This document shows, one piece after another, positions 45,319 to 54,960 of a stretch of 64,000 nucleotides of DNA; the stretch's first letter is position 1, and every line of letters starts with the position of its first letter. The notes beneath the pieces are model-generated. The model did no database searches, was not told the origin of the DNA, and saw only the letters and a program-made list of their open reading frames with translations. Origin of the DNA: Rhizobiaceae bacterium (GTDB taxonomy: Bacteria; Pseudomonadota; Alphaproteobacteria; Rhizobiales; Rhizobiaceae); the NCBI GenBank assembly GCA_017643495.1, contig JAEPNK010000002.1:1178001-1242000 (forward strand), read 5' to 3'. The translations under genes and the position numbers were made by a program.

Positions 45319-45944
45319 TACGCAATCTCCATCAGTTTGACGGTTCGGGGCAAGGCAACAATCGCATCATCGGAAACCAGGATTGCATCAACACCGAGCG
45401 GAAACCGGGATGCATTGCCCGGCCACCATTTCCAGAAATGCGCATCAATTCCGGAAACCTGGAGGTAGTGCACATTCCGGATTCCGGGTCCGCTCAACGC
45501 AAGCCCCTTGTCCGGCTGACTATCAAAACCATCCACTTCAATAACAAGCGTAGTGGAACGGTCCGGATATGCAGGTGTTCCGACCGAAAAAGCTGAAAGC
45601 ATGTCGGCATCAGGCACTCCGGAAAGAAATGCGAACATGGCCTTTGAAGGGTCATCAACCAAGGAAGACCCACAATGAAAACGGAAGAACTCCTCGACCG
45701 GCTCTTCGCCAAGTGAGGTATCAAGCAGAACCGGCGTCTCGTGATCACAGAGGGTGAGTGCGACCATCTGCGAACCTGCGCTCATCTTTCCGACAGGCTG
45801 TTTTTGCAATCCAAGTCTCACAATGTTTCCCGGACGGGCCATCGCGTCCATGATCAAGCGAAAGTTCCGGGCAGATGCCAGGGCCTCTTGGTCAAACCCC
45901 GCTGTTGAGGCCGATATCCCTGTCTGGTTGATGATTGTCTGCAT
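45318..45944 (-). CDS. phnH: C-P lyase core subunit PhnH
   Basis: A 208-residue PhnH protein: FRLIMDAMARPGNIVRL near the N-terminus, LTLCDHETPVLLD and GPGIRNVHYLQVSG further on. It resembles a PLP-enzyme fold without cofactor and forms part of the G2H2I2J2 core. Two bases separate it from phnG. Confidence 0.94.
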   Translation of the reverse strand: MQTIINQTGISASTAGFDQEALASARNFRLIMDAMARPGNIVRLGLQKQPVGKMSAGSQMVALTLCDHETPVLLDTSLGEEPVEEFFRFHCGSSLVDDPSKAMFAFLSGVPDADMLSAFSVGTPAYPDRSTTLVIEVDGFDSQPDKGLALSGPGIRNVHYLQVSGIDAHFWKWWPGNASRFPLGVDAILVSDDAIVALPRTVKLMEIA

Positions 45945-45946
45945 GA

Positions 45947-46405
45947 TTATTCATCCTCTCCGCGAACCAGCGTGAAGAAGTCGACCTTGGTAGCAGCAAC
46001 TTTCTTGCGATGGAGATTGAGCTTCGCTTCATGCTGCTCCGCCAAGGGCATTATGATGCTGGTCATCAGCCCTTCACGGTTCTCATCCTGCTGAAGGGCG
46101 GCATCCACCTCTGCAGCCAGACGCGCATGTTTGTGGTCACGGCCAAGTATGTAGGCATGGCCTGTTTTTCCACTGTCCGAACGCACGGAACAGCGGGTAA
46201 CTGTTGCCTCACCGGTATTGAACGGCTTGCCCGTGCCCCCCATCCTGCCGCGAACCATGACCAGTCCGGTCTCGGGCTTGCGAAGCAGTTCGTAGGAAGG
46301 CTTGTCGCTGACCGCCCCCCAAAGCATTGCGAGTTCTTCGCACGCCGCCTTGGAAAGTACCGCCATCCATGCCTGTCTCTGGCTGATATTGTCCTTATGA
46401 ATCAT
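45947..46405 (-). CDS. phnG: C-P lyase core subunit PhnG
   Basis: A 152-residue PhnG protein with RQAWMAVLSKA at the N-terminus and the MVRGRMGGTGKPFNTGEATVTRC block typical in parts of the family. The ATG at 46405 has AGGAGA six bases upstream; the longer frame would run into the Pho-box-like site and is rejected. First gene of phnGHIJKLM-phnZ-like-phnN. Confidence 0.93.
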   Translation of the reverse strand: MIHKDNISQRQAWMAVLSKAACEELAMLWGAVSDKPSYELLRKPETGLVMVRGRMGGTGKPFNTGEATVTRCSVRSDSGKTGHAYILGRDHKHARLAAEVDAALQQDENREGLMTSIIMPLAEQHEAKLNLHRKKVAATKVDFFTLVRGEDE

Positions 46406-46438
46406 GTCGTTCTCCTGCGAGGTTATTGCAGGAATTAC

Positions 46439-46456
46439 ATGACAATCATGCGACAC
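46439..46456 (-). promoter_or_regulatory. Pho-box-like site upstream of phnG
   Basis: On the minus strand: GTGTCGC-ATGA-TTGTCAT, two PhoB-type half sites with the normal 11-base pitch, the second matching at six of seven positions. It ends 34 bases before the phnG start, where a -35 element would be replaced by bound PhoB. Confidence 0.55.
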
Positions 46457-46524
46457 TCTTGGCTGATTCCACTAGCTGTTCTGCACGCCCTCAAAAACGC
46501 ACAGATGCTGGCAGTTATTGTGTC

Positions 46525-47694
46525 TTATTCACCAAGGTCCAGATCGCTCGTTTTGCTGTCCGGCGTCAATTCCTGCTCGGCATCATCTTCCGGCTGGCGT
46601 GTAAACCCTTCGACCGGAGCTGTTTCCTTGAAATCCCTCGTGATCTCGACAGGACTGGCCACATAGCAGGAGACAAGTTCGGCAAGGGATCTCAACGCAT
46701 GCACATGAATGCGTTCATAACCGTGCGATGAATCGACACCAAACGTGATCAGTGCCGTCCGCACATCCGCCCCTGCTTCCAGCGCACTGGCAGAATCCGA
46801 ACGGTAATACCGGAACACGTCTTTCTGGTAATGAATATCATTGTCGCGACAAAGTTCGACGAGCTTCTTGTTGAGGTGGTAATCAAAAGGCCCGGTCTGG
46901 TCAGCCATCGAGATGGTTACACCAAACTCGTCAGAATTCTGGCCCGGAGCAGTCGTCCCGTTGTCTATGGCCAGCATGGCAGCGATATCCGGCACAAGTA
47001 TCGACGAAGCGCCCACACCCACTTCTTCAGCAATCGTGAAGAGGAAATGGATGTCGACAGGAGTTTCCACGCCCGCTTCCTGCATTGCCTTGAGTGCGGC
47101 CAGCATCACGGCAACCCCGGCCTTGTTGTCGAGGTGGCGGGAAACAATATACCCGTTTTCTATGAATTCCGGCTGCGGATGAATGGCAACAATGTCCCCG
47201 ACATCAATCTCCAGACCGTGGAGGTCGTCGATGTTTCTGGAAAGGGCATCAATGCGCAATTCGACATTGTCCCATGATACCGGCTGTGTATCGATTTCGT
47301 CATTGAATGCATGACCGGATGCCTTGAGTGGCAGGATTGTACCGCTGTAACTTCCCGCATCTGTAAAAACGGTTGCGCGGGCACCCTCTGCAAACCGTGA
47401 AGACCAGGTTCCAATGGGCACCAGCGAAAGCCGGCCATTGTCCTTCAGCATTTTCACCTGTGCGCCCAGCGTATCAAGATGCGATACGATCGCCCTTGCG
47501 CCATGCGATTCCCTGCCGGGCCGTATTGCCCGAATGGCGCCACGCCTGGTCAGTTCCGGTTTCAGCCCGAGTGCCTCAAGCTCCTTGTTTACATGGCGGA
47601 CAATATTATCCGTGTAACCAGTCGGGCTTGGAATTTCGAGGAGCCCTGCCAACACCTGCTCCAGATATTCGGTATCGATCTCCAGCTTCTTCAT
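46525..47694 (-). CDS. M42-family aminopeptidase of the NAGGN osmoprotectant system
   Basis: A 389-residue M42 metallopeptidase. Metal ligands appear as His in IVSHLDTLGAQ, the bridging Asp in HLDNKAGVAVML, Glu-Glu in TIAEEVGVGAS, and Asp in IDNGTTAPG. Within NAGGN operons this subtype probably hydrolyses or remodels the N-acetylglutaminylglutamine dipeptide. The start overlaps the synthetase stop by four bases. Last gene of the operon; it ends 68 bases from the Pho-box-like site of phnG. Confidence 0.9.
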   Translation of the reverse strand: MKKLEIDTEYLEQVLAGLLEIPSPTGYTDNIVRHVNKELEALGLKPELTRRGAIRAIRPGRESHGARAIVSHLDTLGAQVKMLKDNGRLSLVPIGTWSSRFAEGARATVFTDAGSYSGTILPLKASGHAFNDEIDTQPVSWDNVELRIDALSRNIDDLHGLEIDVGDIVAIHPQPEFIENGYIVSRHLDNKAGVAVMLAALKAMQEAGVETPVDIHFLFTIAEEVGVGASSILVPDIAAMLAIDNGTTAPGQNSDEFGVTISMADQTGPFDYHLNKKLVELCRDNDIHYQKDVFRYYRSDSASALEAGADVRTALITFGVDSSHGYERIHVHALRSLAELVSCYVASPVEITRDFKETAPVEGFTRQPEDDAEQELTPDSKTSDLDLGE

Positions 47695-49550
47695 GTTTCC
47701 CCTTTTTGCTTTTCGTTTTCCGCTGACGGCCTTTGGTTTGCTTGTCTGGCAGAAGCAGGCATGCTGAGTGGAAACAGCAAGTCTATGAAACGTTCTGCTG
47801 TTGGTTGCGGCTCGTGGTTTGCAAGTCCCGGCCGTTCGTTTGCCTCGACAAAGGCATACTCGCTGCCACTGGCCGACTTGACCATGAAGTCAATGCCGGT
47901 GACCGGAATGTCAATCGCCCGGGCAGCCTTGATCGCTGCATCAACCAGGTCAGGATGCACAATATCTGTCACATCATGAATGGTCCCGCCAGTGTGCAGG
48001 TTGGCCGTTTTGCGAACGACAAGTTCTTCGCCGTCTTCAAGAATGCTGTCGAGATCATAGCCCTGCGCGCATACGGTACGCTCCGTTTCCTGGTCTAGGG
48101 GAATCGAAGATTCGCCATCCGTGGCCGCTTCCCGTCTGCGGCTTTGAACCTTGATGAGATCACGAACCGTGCTGCGCCCATTCCCTGCGATTACCGGCGG
48201 TTTGCGAATTGCTGCTGCAACTACCCGGAAATTGATGACAACAAGCCTCAAATCCATGCCTTCGACGCATTCCTCAACCAGAACCTGGTCGCAATATTGC
48301 TTCGCATCCTTGATTGCCGCCTCAATTCCATCAACTGTTTCCAGCCCGACGGATATTCCCCTTCCCTGTTCGCCTCGCGCCGGCTTGACGACAACGTTCC
48401 CGTATTTCTCAAGAAATGCTGCGATGTCTTGATCAGGTGCGTCTGCAACAATCTGGTCTGGCACCTTTACACCGGCCTCACTGACCACCCGGCGCGTGGT
48501 TGCCTTGTCATCGCATATTGCCATTGAGACAGATGAGGTAAGGTCGGTAAGACTTTCACGGCAACGAATGGTTACACCCCCCTGTGTCAGCCGGAAAAAT
48601 CCTCCCTCGGCATCCAGAACATCTACCTGAATACCCCGTCTGCGTGCCTCATTGATGATGATCTGGGCATAGGCATTGAGCTCTTCATCCTGCGCCGGAC
48701 CGGAAAACAATGCCTCATTGATCTGGTTTTTCCGCTTGATGCTGAAAAAGGGAACACGCTTGAAACCGAGCTTGTCATAAAGCCCGATGGCCTGTTCGTT
48801 GTCATGAATAACCGAAAGGTCAAGATAGGCAGCGCCACGTGCAATCATGTGTTCTGCAAGGTGCCGGATCATCGATTCGCCAATTCCGGGATGTCTTGCC
48901 TGCGGATCGACTGCAAGGCACCACAGTGAAGAACCGTGGTCATGGTCTCCAAATGCCCTGAAATGGTCAATGCCGGTGACCGTACCGATCACCTCCCCCG
49001 AATGTTCATCCTCTGCCACAAAATAAGTGATGGAACGCGCATCCCGCTTGGACCAGAAAAAATCGGGCGGGACCTGTATCATGTTGCAGGATGCATAAAT
49101 ACGGTTGATTGCGGTAGCATCCTGTTGCGACGTCAACCGCCGGATAAAAAACCCCTTGGGCAACCGTTTGGAGGCACGGTAACCGGAAAACTGGAGCCGG
49201 TACGTGTGGGACGGGTCAAGAAACATCTCCTGCGGAGCATTGGCCAGCAACACATGCGGATCACGCACATAGATGGCGATGTCGCGCCTGTCCGGCTTTT
49301 CCTCGCGCAGCGAACTGGAAAGCGTTTCCAGATCATTGAAAGTCTGCGCAAAGACAAGTCGTCCCCAACCGCAATCAAGCGCAAAGTTTTCGGACTGTTC
49401 TTTTTCAGCCCGGGGATGCTGGGCCAGGGGAGGCTTGAGACTTTCCTCGCGCATCCGCTTGAGCCGGTACTTGTGTCCGCCACGGGGCGAGGCTCCCCTC
49501 GACCGGGAACCGTCCGCCTTTGGTTTCTTGTCACCCGGTGTCATCGGCAC
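47691..49550 (-). CDS. ngg: N-acetylglutaminylglutamine synthetase (GNAT plus ATP-grasp fusion)
   Basis: A 619-residue fusion. A basic N-terminal tail leads to a GNAT acetyltransferase domain (~135-275, with the acetyl-CoA site AVDPQARHPGIGESMI), and an ATP-grasp ligase domain follows (~320-600, with VVVKPARGEQGRGISVGL and GIDFMVKS). It would acetylate glutamine and join a second glutamine to make N-acetylglutaminylglutamine, which the amidotransferase converts to the amide osmolyte. It abuts the amidotransferase gene with no gap. Symbol by family usage. Confidence 0.9.
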   Translation of the reverse strand: MPMTPGDKKPKADGSRSRGASPRGGHKYRLKRMREESLKPPLAQHPRAEKEQSENFALDCGWGRLVFAQTFNDLETLSSSLREEKPDRRDIAIYVRDPHVLLANAPQEMFLDPSHTYRLQFSGYRASKRLPKGFFIRRLTSQQDATAINRIYASCNMIQVPPDFFWSKRDARSITYFVAEDEHSGEVIGTVTGIDHFRAFGDHDHGSSLWCLAVDPQARHPGIGESMIRHLAEHMIARGAAYLDLSVIHDNEQAIGLYDKLGFKRVPFFSIKRKNQINEALFSGPAQDEELNAYAQIIINEARRRGIQVDVLDAEGGFFRLTQGGVTIRCRESLTDLTSSVSMAICDDKATTRRVVSEAGVKVPDQIVADAPDQDIAAFLEKYGNVVVKPARGEQGRGISVGLETVDGIEAAIKDAKQYCDQVLVEECVEGMDLRLVVINFRVVAAAIRKPPVIAGNGRSTVRDLIKVQSRRREAATDGESSIPLDQETERTVCAQGYDLDSILEDGEELVVRKTANLHTGGTIHDVTDIVHPDLVDAAIKAARAIDIPVTGIDFMVKSASGSEYAFVEANERPGLANHEPQPTAERFIDLLFPLSMPASARQANQRPSAENEKQKGET

Positions 49551-51332
49551 CTATCCTCCGGTTACATGTGTTTGCAGCCACATCTCCAGAAGGGCGACCT
49601 GCCAGAGTTCCGACCCGCGCAATGGCGTTATGTGATCGGCGGGAGCTGCAAACAGTTTATCCAGATAGGACTGCTGAAACAGCCCTCGTTCCCGGGCCTG
49701 TTGTGAGGAAAGTGAATCCCTGACCATTTCAAGATAAGGGCCCTCAATGTATTTCAGCGCCGGAACAGGGAAGTATCCCTTGGGGCGGTCAATCACCTCA
49801 GAAGGAACAATTCTTCTGGCAACTTCTTTCAAAATGCCCTTACCGCCCTGCGCCAACTTCAGCTTTGAGGGCATGCGGTTTGCAAGCTCCACCAGTTCAT
49901 GATCAAGGAACGGAACCCGCGCTTCAAGTCCCCATGCCATCGTCATGTTGTCTACACGCTTCACCGGGTCATCAACCAGCATGATGTTAGTGTCGATCCG
50001 CAATGCCTTGTCGACCGGGTCATCGGCTCCGGCTGCTGCAAAATGGGTTTCTACAAATGCCAGGGTTTCATCCTTGTCCGCCATGTACTCTGGCGAAAGA
50101 TGCTCAGCCAACACAGCATTTGAGCGATCAAAAAACACGTTTGCATAATCTGCAACAGCTTTGTTTGAACCGGCAAGCGGCGGATACCAGTGATAGCCGC
50201 CAAACACTTCGTCCGCACCTTGTCCGGACTGAACCACCTTGATGGTTTTCGAAACCTCCCTGCTGAGCAGGAAGAACCCGATATTGTCATAGGAGACCAT
50301 CGGTTCCGACATCGCCTGAATGGCCTTGGGAAGGTTTTCCCTCATCTCGTCGGAAGAAATGAAAATCCTGTGGTGATCGGTCTTGTAATGTTCGGCAATC
50401 AGATCGGAGTATTTAAACTCGTCGCCCTTTTCGCCATGCGCTGCTTCAAAGCCGATGGAATAGGTTGCAAGCTGCTCTTGCCCCGCTTCCGCCAGAAGGC
50501 CGACAATCAGCGAACTGTCGACGCCGCCGGACAACAGTACCCCGACCGGAACATCCGCCACCATCCGCCGTTTGACGGCGGTGCGCAAAGCATCAAGAAG
50601 CATGTCCTGCCACTCCCCGTCAGAACGTTCTTCATCCGTCTTCGAACGGCTGAAATCGGGACGCCAGTAAATTTTGTCGGAGACCGAACCATCAGCCTCA
50701 ATTGTCCGGATGGTTGCGGCGGGCAGTTTGCGTACCCCGTTGAGTATGGTTCGCGGCGCAGGCACGACGGAATGCCAGCTCATGTAATGTTGGAGCGCAA
50801 CACGATCAATGCTTGTATCTATGTCACCACCAGCCAGCAATGCCGGAAGCGACGATGCAAATCGGATACGCTCATCACTTTGGGAATAATAGAGTGGTTT
50901 GATACCAAAACGGTCGCGAACCAGGGTAAGCGTGCCTTTCTCGCGATTGTACAAGGCGAAGGCAAACATGCCATGCAGTTTTGAAACCGCATCCTCGCCC
51001 CATTGCGACCATGCCTTGAGAATCACCTCGGTATCGCCGCTCGATGCGAAACTGTGACCAAGCCCTGTAAGCTCTTCACGCAATTGCTGGTAATTGTAGA
51101 TACAGCCGTTGAAGGCAATGGTAAGTCCGAGAGCAGTATCGACAAACGGTTGGGCAGAAGCATCTGACAGGTCAATGATTTTCAACCGGCGATGGGCAAA
51201 CCCGACATGGTCACGGATAATGACGCCGCTTCCGTCAGGGCCGCGTGGCGCCATTGCATCTGCCATGCGTTCCAGCGCACCGGCATTGGCCGGATGCTTT
51301 TTGATATTGAATTCTCCGCAAATTCCGCACAT
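49551..51332 (-). CDS. N-acetylglutaminylglutamine amidotransferase (asparagine synthase family)
   Basis: A 593-residue class II glutamine amidotransferase. The nucleophile Cys2 is in MCGICGEF, the glutaminase domain covers ~1-200 (HRRLKIIDLS, FNGCIYNY), and the synthetase domain has the ATP motif LLSGGVDSSLI (~265) and the GADEVFGGYHWY block. It forms the C-terminal carboxamide of the NAGGN osmolyte. First gene of the three-gene operon with synthetase and M42 peptidase. Confidence 0.9.
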   Translation of the reverse strand: MCGICGEFNIKKHPANAGALERMADAMAPRGPDGSGVIIRDHVGFAHRRLKIIDLSDASAQPFVDTALGLTIAFNGCIYNYQQLREELTGLGHSFASSGDTEVILKAWSQWGEDAVSKLHGMFAFALYNREKGTLTLVRDRFGIKPLYYSQSDERIRFASSLPALLAGGDIDTSIDRVALQHYMSWHSVVPAPRTILNGVRKLPAATIRTIEADGSVSDKIYWRPDFSRSKTDEERSDGEWQDMLLDALRTAVKRRMVADVPVGVLLSGGVDSSLIVGLLAEAGQEQLATYSIGFEAAHGEKGDEFKYSDLIAEHYKTDHHRIFISSDEMRENLPKAIQAMSEPMVSYDNIGFFLLSREVSKTIKVVQSGQGADEVFGGYHWYPPLAGSNKAVADYANVFFDRSNAVLAEHLSPEYMADKDETLAFVETHFAAAGADDPVDKALRIDTNIMLVDDPVKRVDNMTMAWGLEARVPFLDHELVELANRMPSKLKLAQGGKGILKEVARRIVPSEVIDRPKGYFPVPALKYIEGPYLEMVRDSLSSQQARERGLFQQSYLDKLFAAPADHITPLRGSELWQVALLEMWLQTHVTGG

Positions 51333-51654
51333 CGGGGATTGTTCTCGCTTTTTGTGATTATGTGATTGCCGGACTGGAAAGGTTGTAGACAGGAATGGAG
51401 GTCAGAGGATGACACTCGACATGTGAAGTCCGGAAGGCCGGCAACAATAACTGCGCAGGGAACGCCATTTATTCATTTTGTCTGCAACGATTTCCAGTAT
51501 GAATGTATGGGCAGAACCTAGGTCACCGGGCTGCTGAATTCAAATTCTGTGGCAGAAAATACCGGTTTCCCTCTGAAATATGCCTTCCGCAAGCAGGTTT
51601 GATCCTGTCATTTGCATTTTGTTCGGCTCCATAAGATGCGAAACGGCCATGCTT
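51333..51654. other. Non-coding region upstream of the NAGGN operon
   Basis: 322 bases with no credible gene; small frames inside lack ribosome sites. It should hold the osmotic promoter of the NAGGN genes. A CCGGACT/AGTCCGG repeat (51369-51375 and 51427-51433) is visible but the spacing is long. No clear -35/-10. Confidence 0.4.
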
Positions 51655-52668
51655 TCAGACAATGAGCAGCCTCTTCTCAAAACGTTGACTGGCAAAATTC
51701 CTGAGAGCAGAGCGGTTACGCTCGGCATGGTTCGGGGAACTCAGAAGCTTGTCGATCGCGTCGACCCAGCTATCCTCATCACTGGCAACCCCTGAAATGC
51801 CTGCAGTCCGGATAGAATCGTCATTCAAAACGCGCCTGTAAGCGCGTGCATTCGCAATCAGGCCTGCCGAGCCTGACTTGACGATTTCGATGATCTTGGC
51901 ATCCGACCTGCTGGCATTGATCTTGTTCCTGACAAGGGGAACCAGAAAAAGCCCGCCACTAGGCAAAGCGGCGAGAAAATTCTCATAGGCTTCAACGCCC
52001 ATCTCAGGAATAACCTTGACCCGCTCAATTCTTTTCCAGCGTCGGGCTGTCTTCCCCGTGGCGATGACTGAGAAGCTCGCATCCTTGTGCAGGCCCAGAA
52101 TTCTCTGCATGACCGGGCGAAGAAACTCATGCTCAGGCCCGTGCATTTTCGCGAAATAGTACATATGCCGAATATCAAGCGGACGGGTTTGGACAGGGGT
52201 TTCCGTTACAGGTGGAGTGACGCTGACTGGCCAGTCAGCATAAATAGCTTTCAGGCGGTTCGTCGAAACCAGCATGTGATCGACCATCGGCAGCAGTGAG
52301 CGCTGGTTGAAAAGCGTCAAGGCCGGTTTGATCTTGTTTCTTGCAGGTACGCTGTTGCTGTAAGTCATGGCCCGGAGGTCGTCATCCAGAACCCAAACCA
52401 GACCGGAAAGACGGGCATGATGACGTTTCAGCCACACAACCATGCCGCGTGTAATGTACCGGTTGATTATCACCAGGGCATTGTCAGCCTTGAGCTCGAA
52501 AGCAAGTGGAGATTGGGCGAACGGGTCATGGTGTACAACCTTGACCCTTGCCTCCGGAGAAAGGCGGGACAGTATGTAATACTGTTCTGACGAATTGGGA
52601 CTGGAACCAAATACCAGTATCGAAGAAAAGCGTTCAGCGGATGGATAGAGGCTCTGCAACACCGCCAA
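51655..52668 (-). CDS. Putative glycosyltransferase (GT-B-like)
   Basis: A 337-residue protein with no certain family. An N-terminal Rossmann-like part (SILVFGSSPNSSEQYYILSRL) leads to LSGLVWVLDDDLRAM, and the C-terminal part (VKVIPEMGVEAYENFLAALPSGGLFLVPLV ... SAGLIANARAYR in pieces) looks like the donor-binding half of GT-B enzymes. TTG start directly after the preceding stop, so coupled to the GDP-mannose enzyme upstream. An alternative GTG lies two codons in. Role in mannose- or fucose-containing polysaccharide is inferred from the neighbour. Confidence 0.6.
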   Translation of the reverse strand: MAVLQSLYPSAERFSSILVFGSSPNSSEQYYILSRLSPEARVKVVHHDPFAQSPLAFELKADNALVIINRYITRGMVVWLKRHHARLSGLVWVLDDDLRAMTYSNSVPARNKIKPALTLFNQRSLLPMVDHMLVSTNRLKAIYADWPVSVTPPVTETPVQTRPLDIRHMYYFAKMHGPEHEFLRPVMQRILGLHKDASFSVIATGKTARRWKRIERVKVIPEMGVEAYENFLAALPSGGLFLVPLVRNKINASRSDAKIIEIVKSGSAGLIANARAYRRVLNDDSIRTAGISGVASDEDSWVDAIDKLLSSPNHAERNRSALRNFASQRFEKRLLIV

Positions 52669-54960
52669 TCAATCCGGTCGCTTGTCCGTATCGGGACGGA
52701 TTGCCAGGGGGCTTGAAACGCCTGCCTGTTCTGCATCGCCCGTAATGACATGGTCTGCCAGTGCATTGAATACGTGGTAGAACGTACTTGAAGGCATGTC
52801 TGGTGCCGTAACCCTTCCCGAACTGTTGATCCGGTCATACCAGCCACCGTAAACCGGCCCGTCCAGATAATGCCTGAAAAGAACAGATACTGCACTTTTC
52901 CTGTCAGCGCTTGCCCGGGCCACGCCTTGTTGCTCCATGGCAATTGCCGCTTTCAGTCGTTCGGTCTGGGGCCAGCATCTGGCATTCTCAGCGACTTGAG
53001 AGCCATCCGGCTGCATGTAATCGGCAGCCGCACCTGTTTCAGCATGATGTCCAAAGGCCGACGCGCTTGCATATAGGCTGAGAGCTTTTTCCTTCAAACC
53101 CTGCTTTTCCCTGAAACCATGATAGCTCATCAGCAATGAAACCCATTCGTAATGATGACCGGGTTCAACCCTTCTAAGCACCGGGTCCTGTCCTGCATGA
53201 GTTTTCCAGTTGCCATTGAAGTGTTCGCGCAGCATGGATGTGGAACCGTCAAAAAAGGAGTTCTCGAACAGTGCTATAATGGTATCTGCACGATCAAGAT
53301 AAGTTTCTTCCCCGGTTGCTTCAAACAGGGCAAGCATCGCCTCCAGATAATGCATGTGGGGGTTGGTTCGGCGAAGGTCCGGTTTTGCAGCCAGCCCTTC
53401 ATGAAAACCGCCATGCTCCGGATCCGATAGTTCTGCGTCCATGAAGGCAATCGTCCTGTCTGCCCAGTCTCGCGCCTCTGAGGGTCGGTATCCCGCCTGC
53501 ATCATCCATGCGCATGCCAGAAGCACAAAACACTGGTCGTAGGTATCTCGTGTATCATCACGAACCGTGCCGTCACGGTTGTACAAGTGTATCCAGCCAC
53601 CATCCGGATGCCATCCGGTTTTTACAAGATGGTTGAAACAATGATCCAGCACACCCGAAGCATCTTCGTACCAGCCAAGCTTCATTGCGTGTGAATAAAC
53701 GTAGATCTGGCGCGCCAGAACCCGCAGACGCTTGACATCATGGCTGGCGGGCTGTCCGGAGAAGGTCAAAGCCTCGTGCACACCCCCATGCTGGTGATCA
53801 AGTCCGTTCTTCGCCCAGTAAGGCAGTGCGTTTGAAACCAGCCAATCCCTGACAGCGTCCCTGTCACCGAAAACCGGTTGTGAAGCCTTCAGCTTCTCCA
53901 TTTCCTCTTTTGCCGACTTGACGAGCTGTCCCTGTGACAATGGCACAACCAGAACTGCACCATCCTCGGCAACCACCGCCAGATCATTTACTCCGGCAAG
54001 TGCAACCGTTGCATCGACCGAACGAACAAAATTGTTGTGGCTGGCAACAGTGACACTGCCGCCCTTTATGGCATTGCCCTGATCGTCCTTGAGTGCGTGT
54101 GCATGGAGTTGTGACCATGAACCCAGATCATCCCAGGCAAATTCTGCCGGTACCACCCCGATTGAATGCGTCCGCTCCATGATTGCATAATCCATGGAAA
54201 CCTTTTCGCAGGCCGAAAATTCACCCTGGTTCAACAAGAGATTGTTTCCGTCAATTTCTGCCTTTTCCACCGCCTCGCAAGCATGGTGCCAGATTTCCGG
54301 TTGCAGGCGTTCGAATTCCTTCGCCATGTATTCAGCCCGGGCCATGAACATCCCTGCATTCCAGAAAAAATCGCCGGACTCATAATAATGATTGGCGGTA
54401 GCCCGGTCAGGCTTTTCACGAAACTGCTTTACAGACCAGCCATCAGCCATCGGCTCATGACGCTCAATATAACCGTACTGCGTTTCCGGTCTGTCTGGAA
54501 CAACGCCGATCGTCATGATGATATCCTGACCCTGCGCGACCCTGCCAGCACGTATGGCACTGTCACGAAAGCGCTTCTTGTCCAGTATCATGGCATCGGA
54601 AGGGACAACAAACATCAATTGTGAAGGATTTTCCCTGAACAGGAATGCCGTCGCGGCTGCAATGGCAGGAGCAGTATCCCTCATTTCAGGCTCAAGCAGA
54701 ACCGCCGAAGGATCGATTTGTCCTGCCAGGCATTCACTGGCAAGCACGCTCCCGAGATCAGCACTGCAAAGGATCAACGGTTGCGAGAACGCATTGTCGG
54801 CATCCGTGTTGTCTGGCTGCACAAACCGCCCTGCCGTCTGCGAAAGCAGACTGCTTTTACCGTAAAGCGAATGGAATTGCTTGGGTCTTGTGGCCCTGGA
54901 CATGGGCCAGAGGCGTGAACCGGCCCCACCGCACAGGATCACTGGCCTGATCTTCTCCAT
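52669..54960 (-). CDS. Mannose-1-phosphate guanylyltransferase fused to an AGE-fold (phospho)mannose isomerase
   Basis: A 763-residue two-domain protein. Residues ~1-345 form a GDP-mannose pyrophosphorylase: RPVILCGGAGSRLWPMSR, FVVPSDAMI, and FREKPDRATA. Residues ~375-755 form an (alpha/alpha)6 N-acylglucosamine 2-epimerase-type domain with NPHMHYLEA, EPGHHYEWVSLL and CWPQTERLKA. The Rhizobium PMI also has this fold, so this part is probably mannose-6-phosphate isomerase. Usual bifunctional enzymes (AlgA type) carry a cupin PMI instead. ATG at 54960 with GGAG upstream. It feeds GDP-mannose to the fucose/galactose enzymes near 61 kb. Confidence 0.88.
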   Translation of the reverse strand: MEKIRPVILCGGAGSRLWPMSRATRPKQFHSLYGKSSLLSQTAGRFVQPDNTDADNAFSQPLILCSADLGSVLASECLAGQIDPSAVLLEPEMRDTAPAIAAATAFLFRENPSQLMFVVPSDAMILDKKRFRDSAIRAGRVAQGQDIIMTIGVVPDRPETQYGYIERHEPMADGWSVKQFREKPDRATANHYYESGDFFWNAGMFMARAEYMAKEFERLQPEIWHHACEAVEKAEIDGNNLLLNQGEFSACEKVSMDYAIMERTHSIGVVPAEFAWDDLGSWSQLHAHALKDDQGNAIKGGSVTVASHNNFVRSVDATVALAGVNDLAVVAEDGAVLVVPLSQGQLVKSAKEEMEKLKASQPVFGDRDAVRDWLVSNALPYWAKNGLDHQHGGVHEALTFSGQPASHDVKRLRVLARQIYVYSHAMKLGWYEDASGVLDHCFNHLVKTGWHPDGGWIHLYNRDGTVRDDTRDTYDQCFVLLACAWMMQAGYRPSEARDWADRTIAFMDAELSDPEHGGFHEGLAAKPDLRRTNPHMHYLEAMLALFEATGEETYLDRADTIIALFENSFFDGSTSMLREHFNGNWKTHAGQDPVLRRVEPGHHYEWVSLLMSYHGFREKQGLKEKALSLYASASAFGHHAETGAAADYMQPDGSQVAENARCWPQTERLKAAIAMEQQGVARASADRKSAVSVLFRHYLDGPVYGGWYDRINSSGRVTAPDMPSSTFYHVFNALADHVITGDAEQAGVSSPLAIRPDTDKRPD

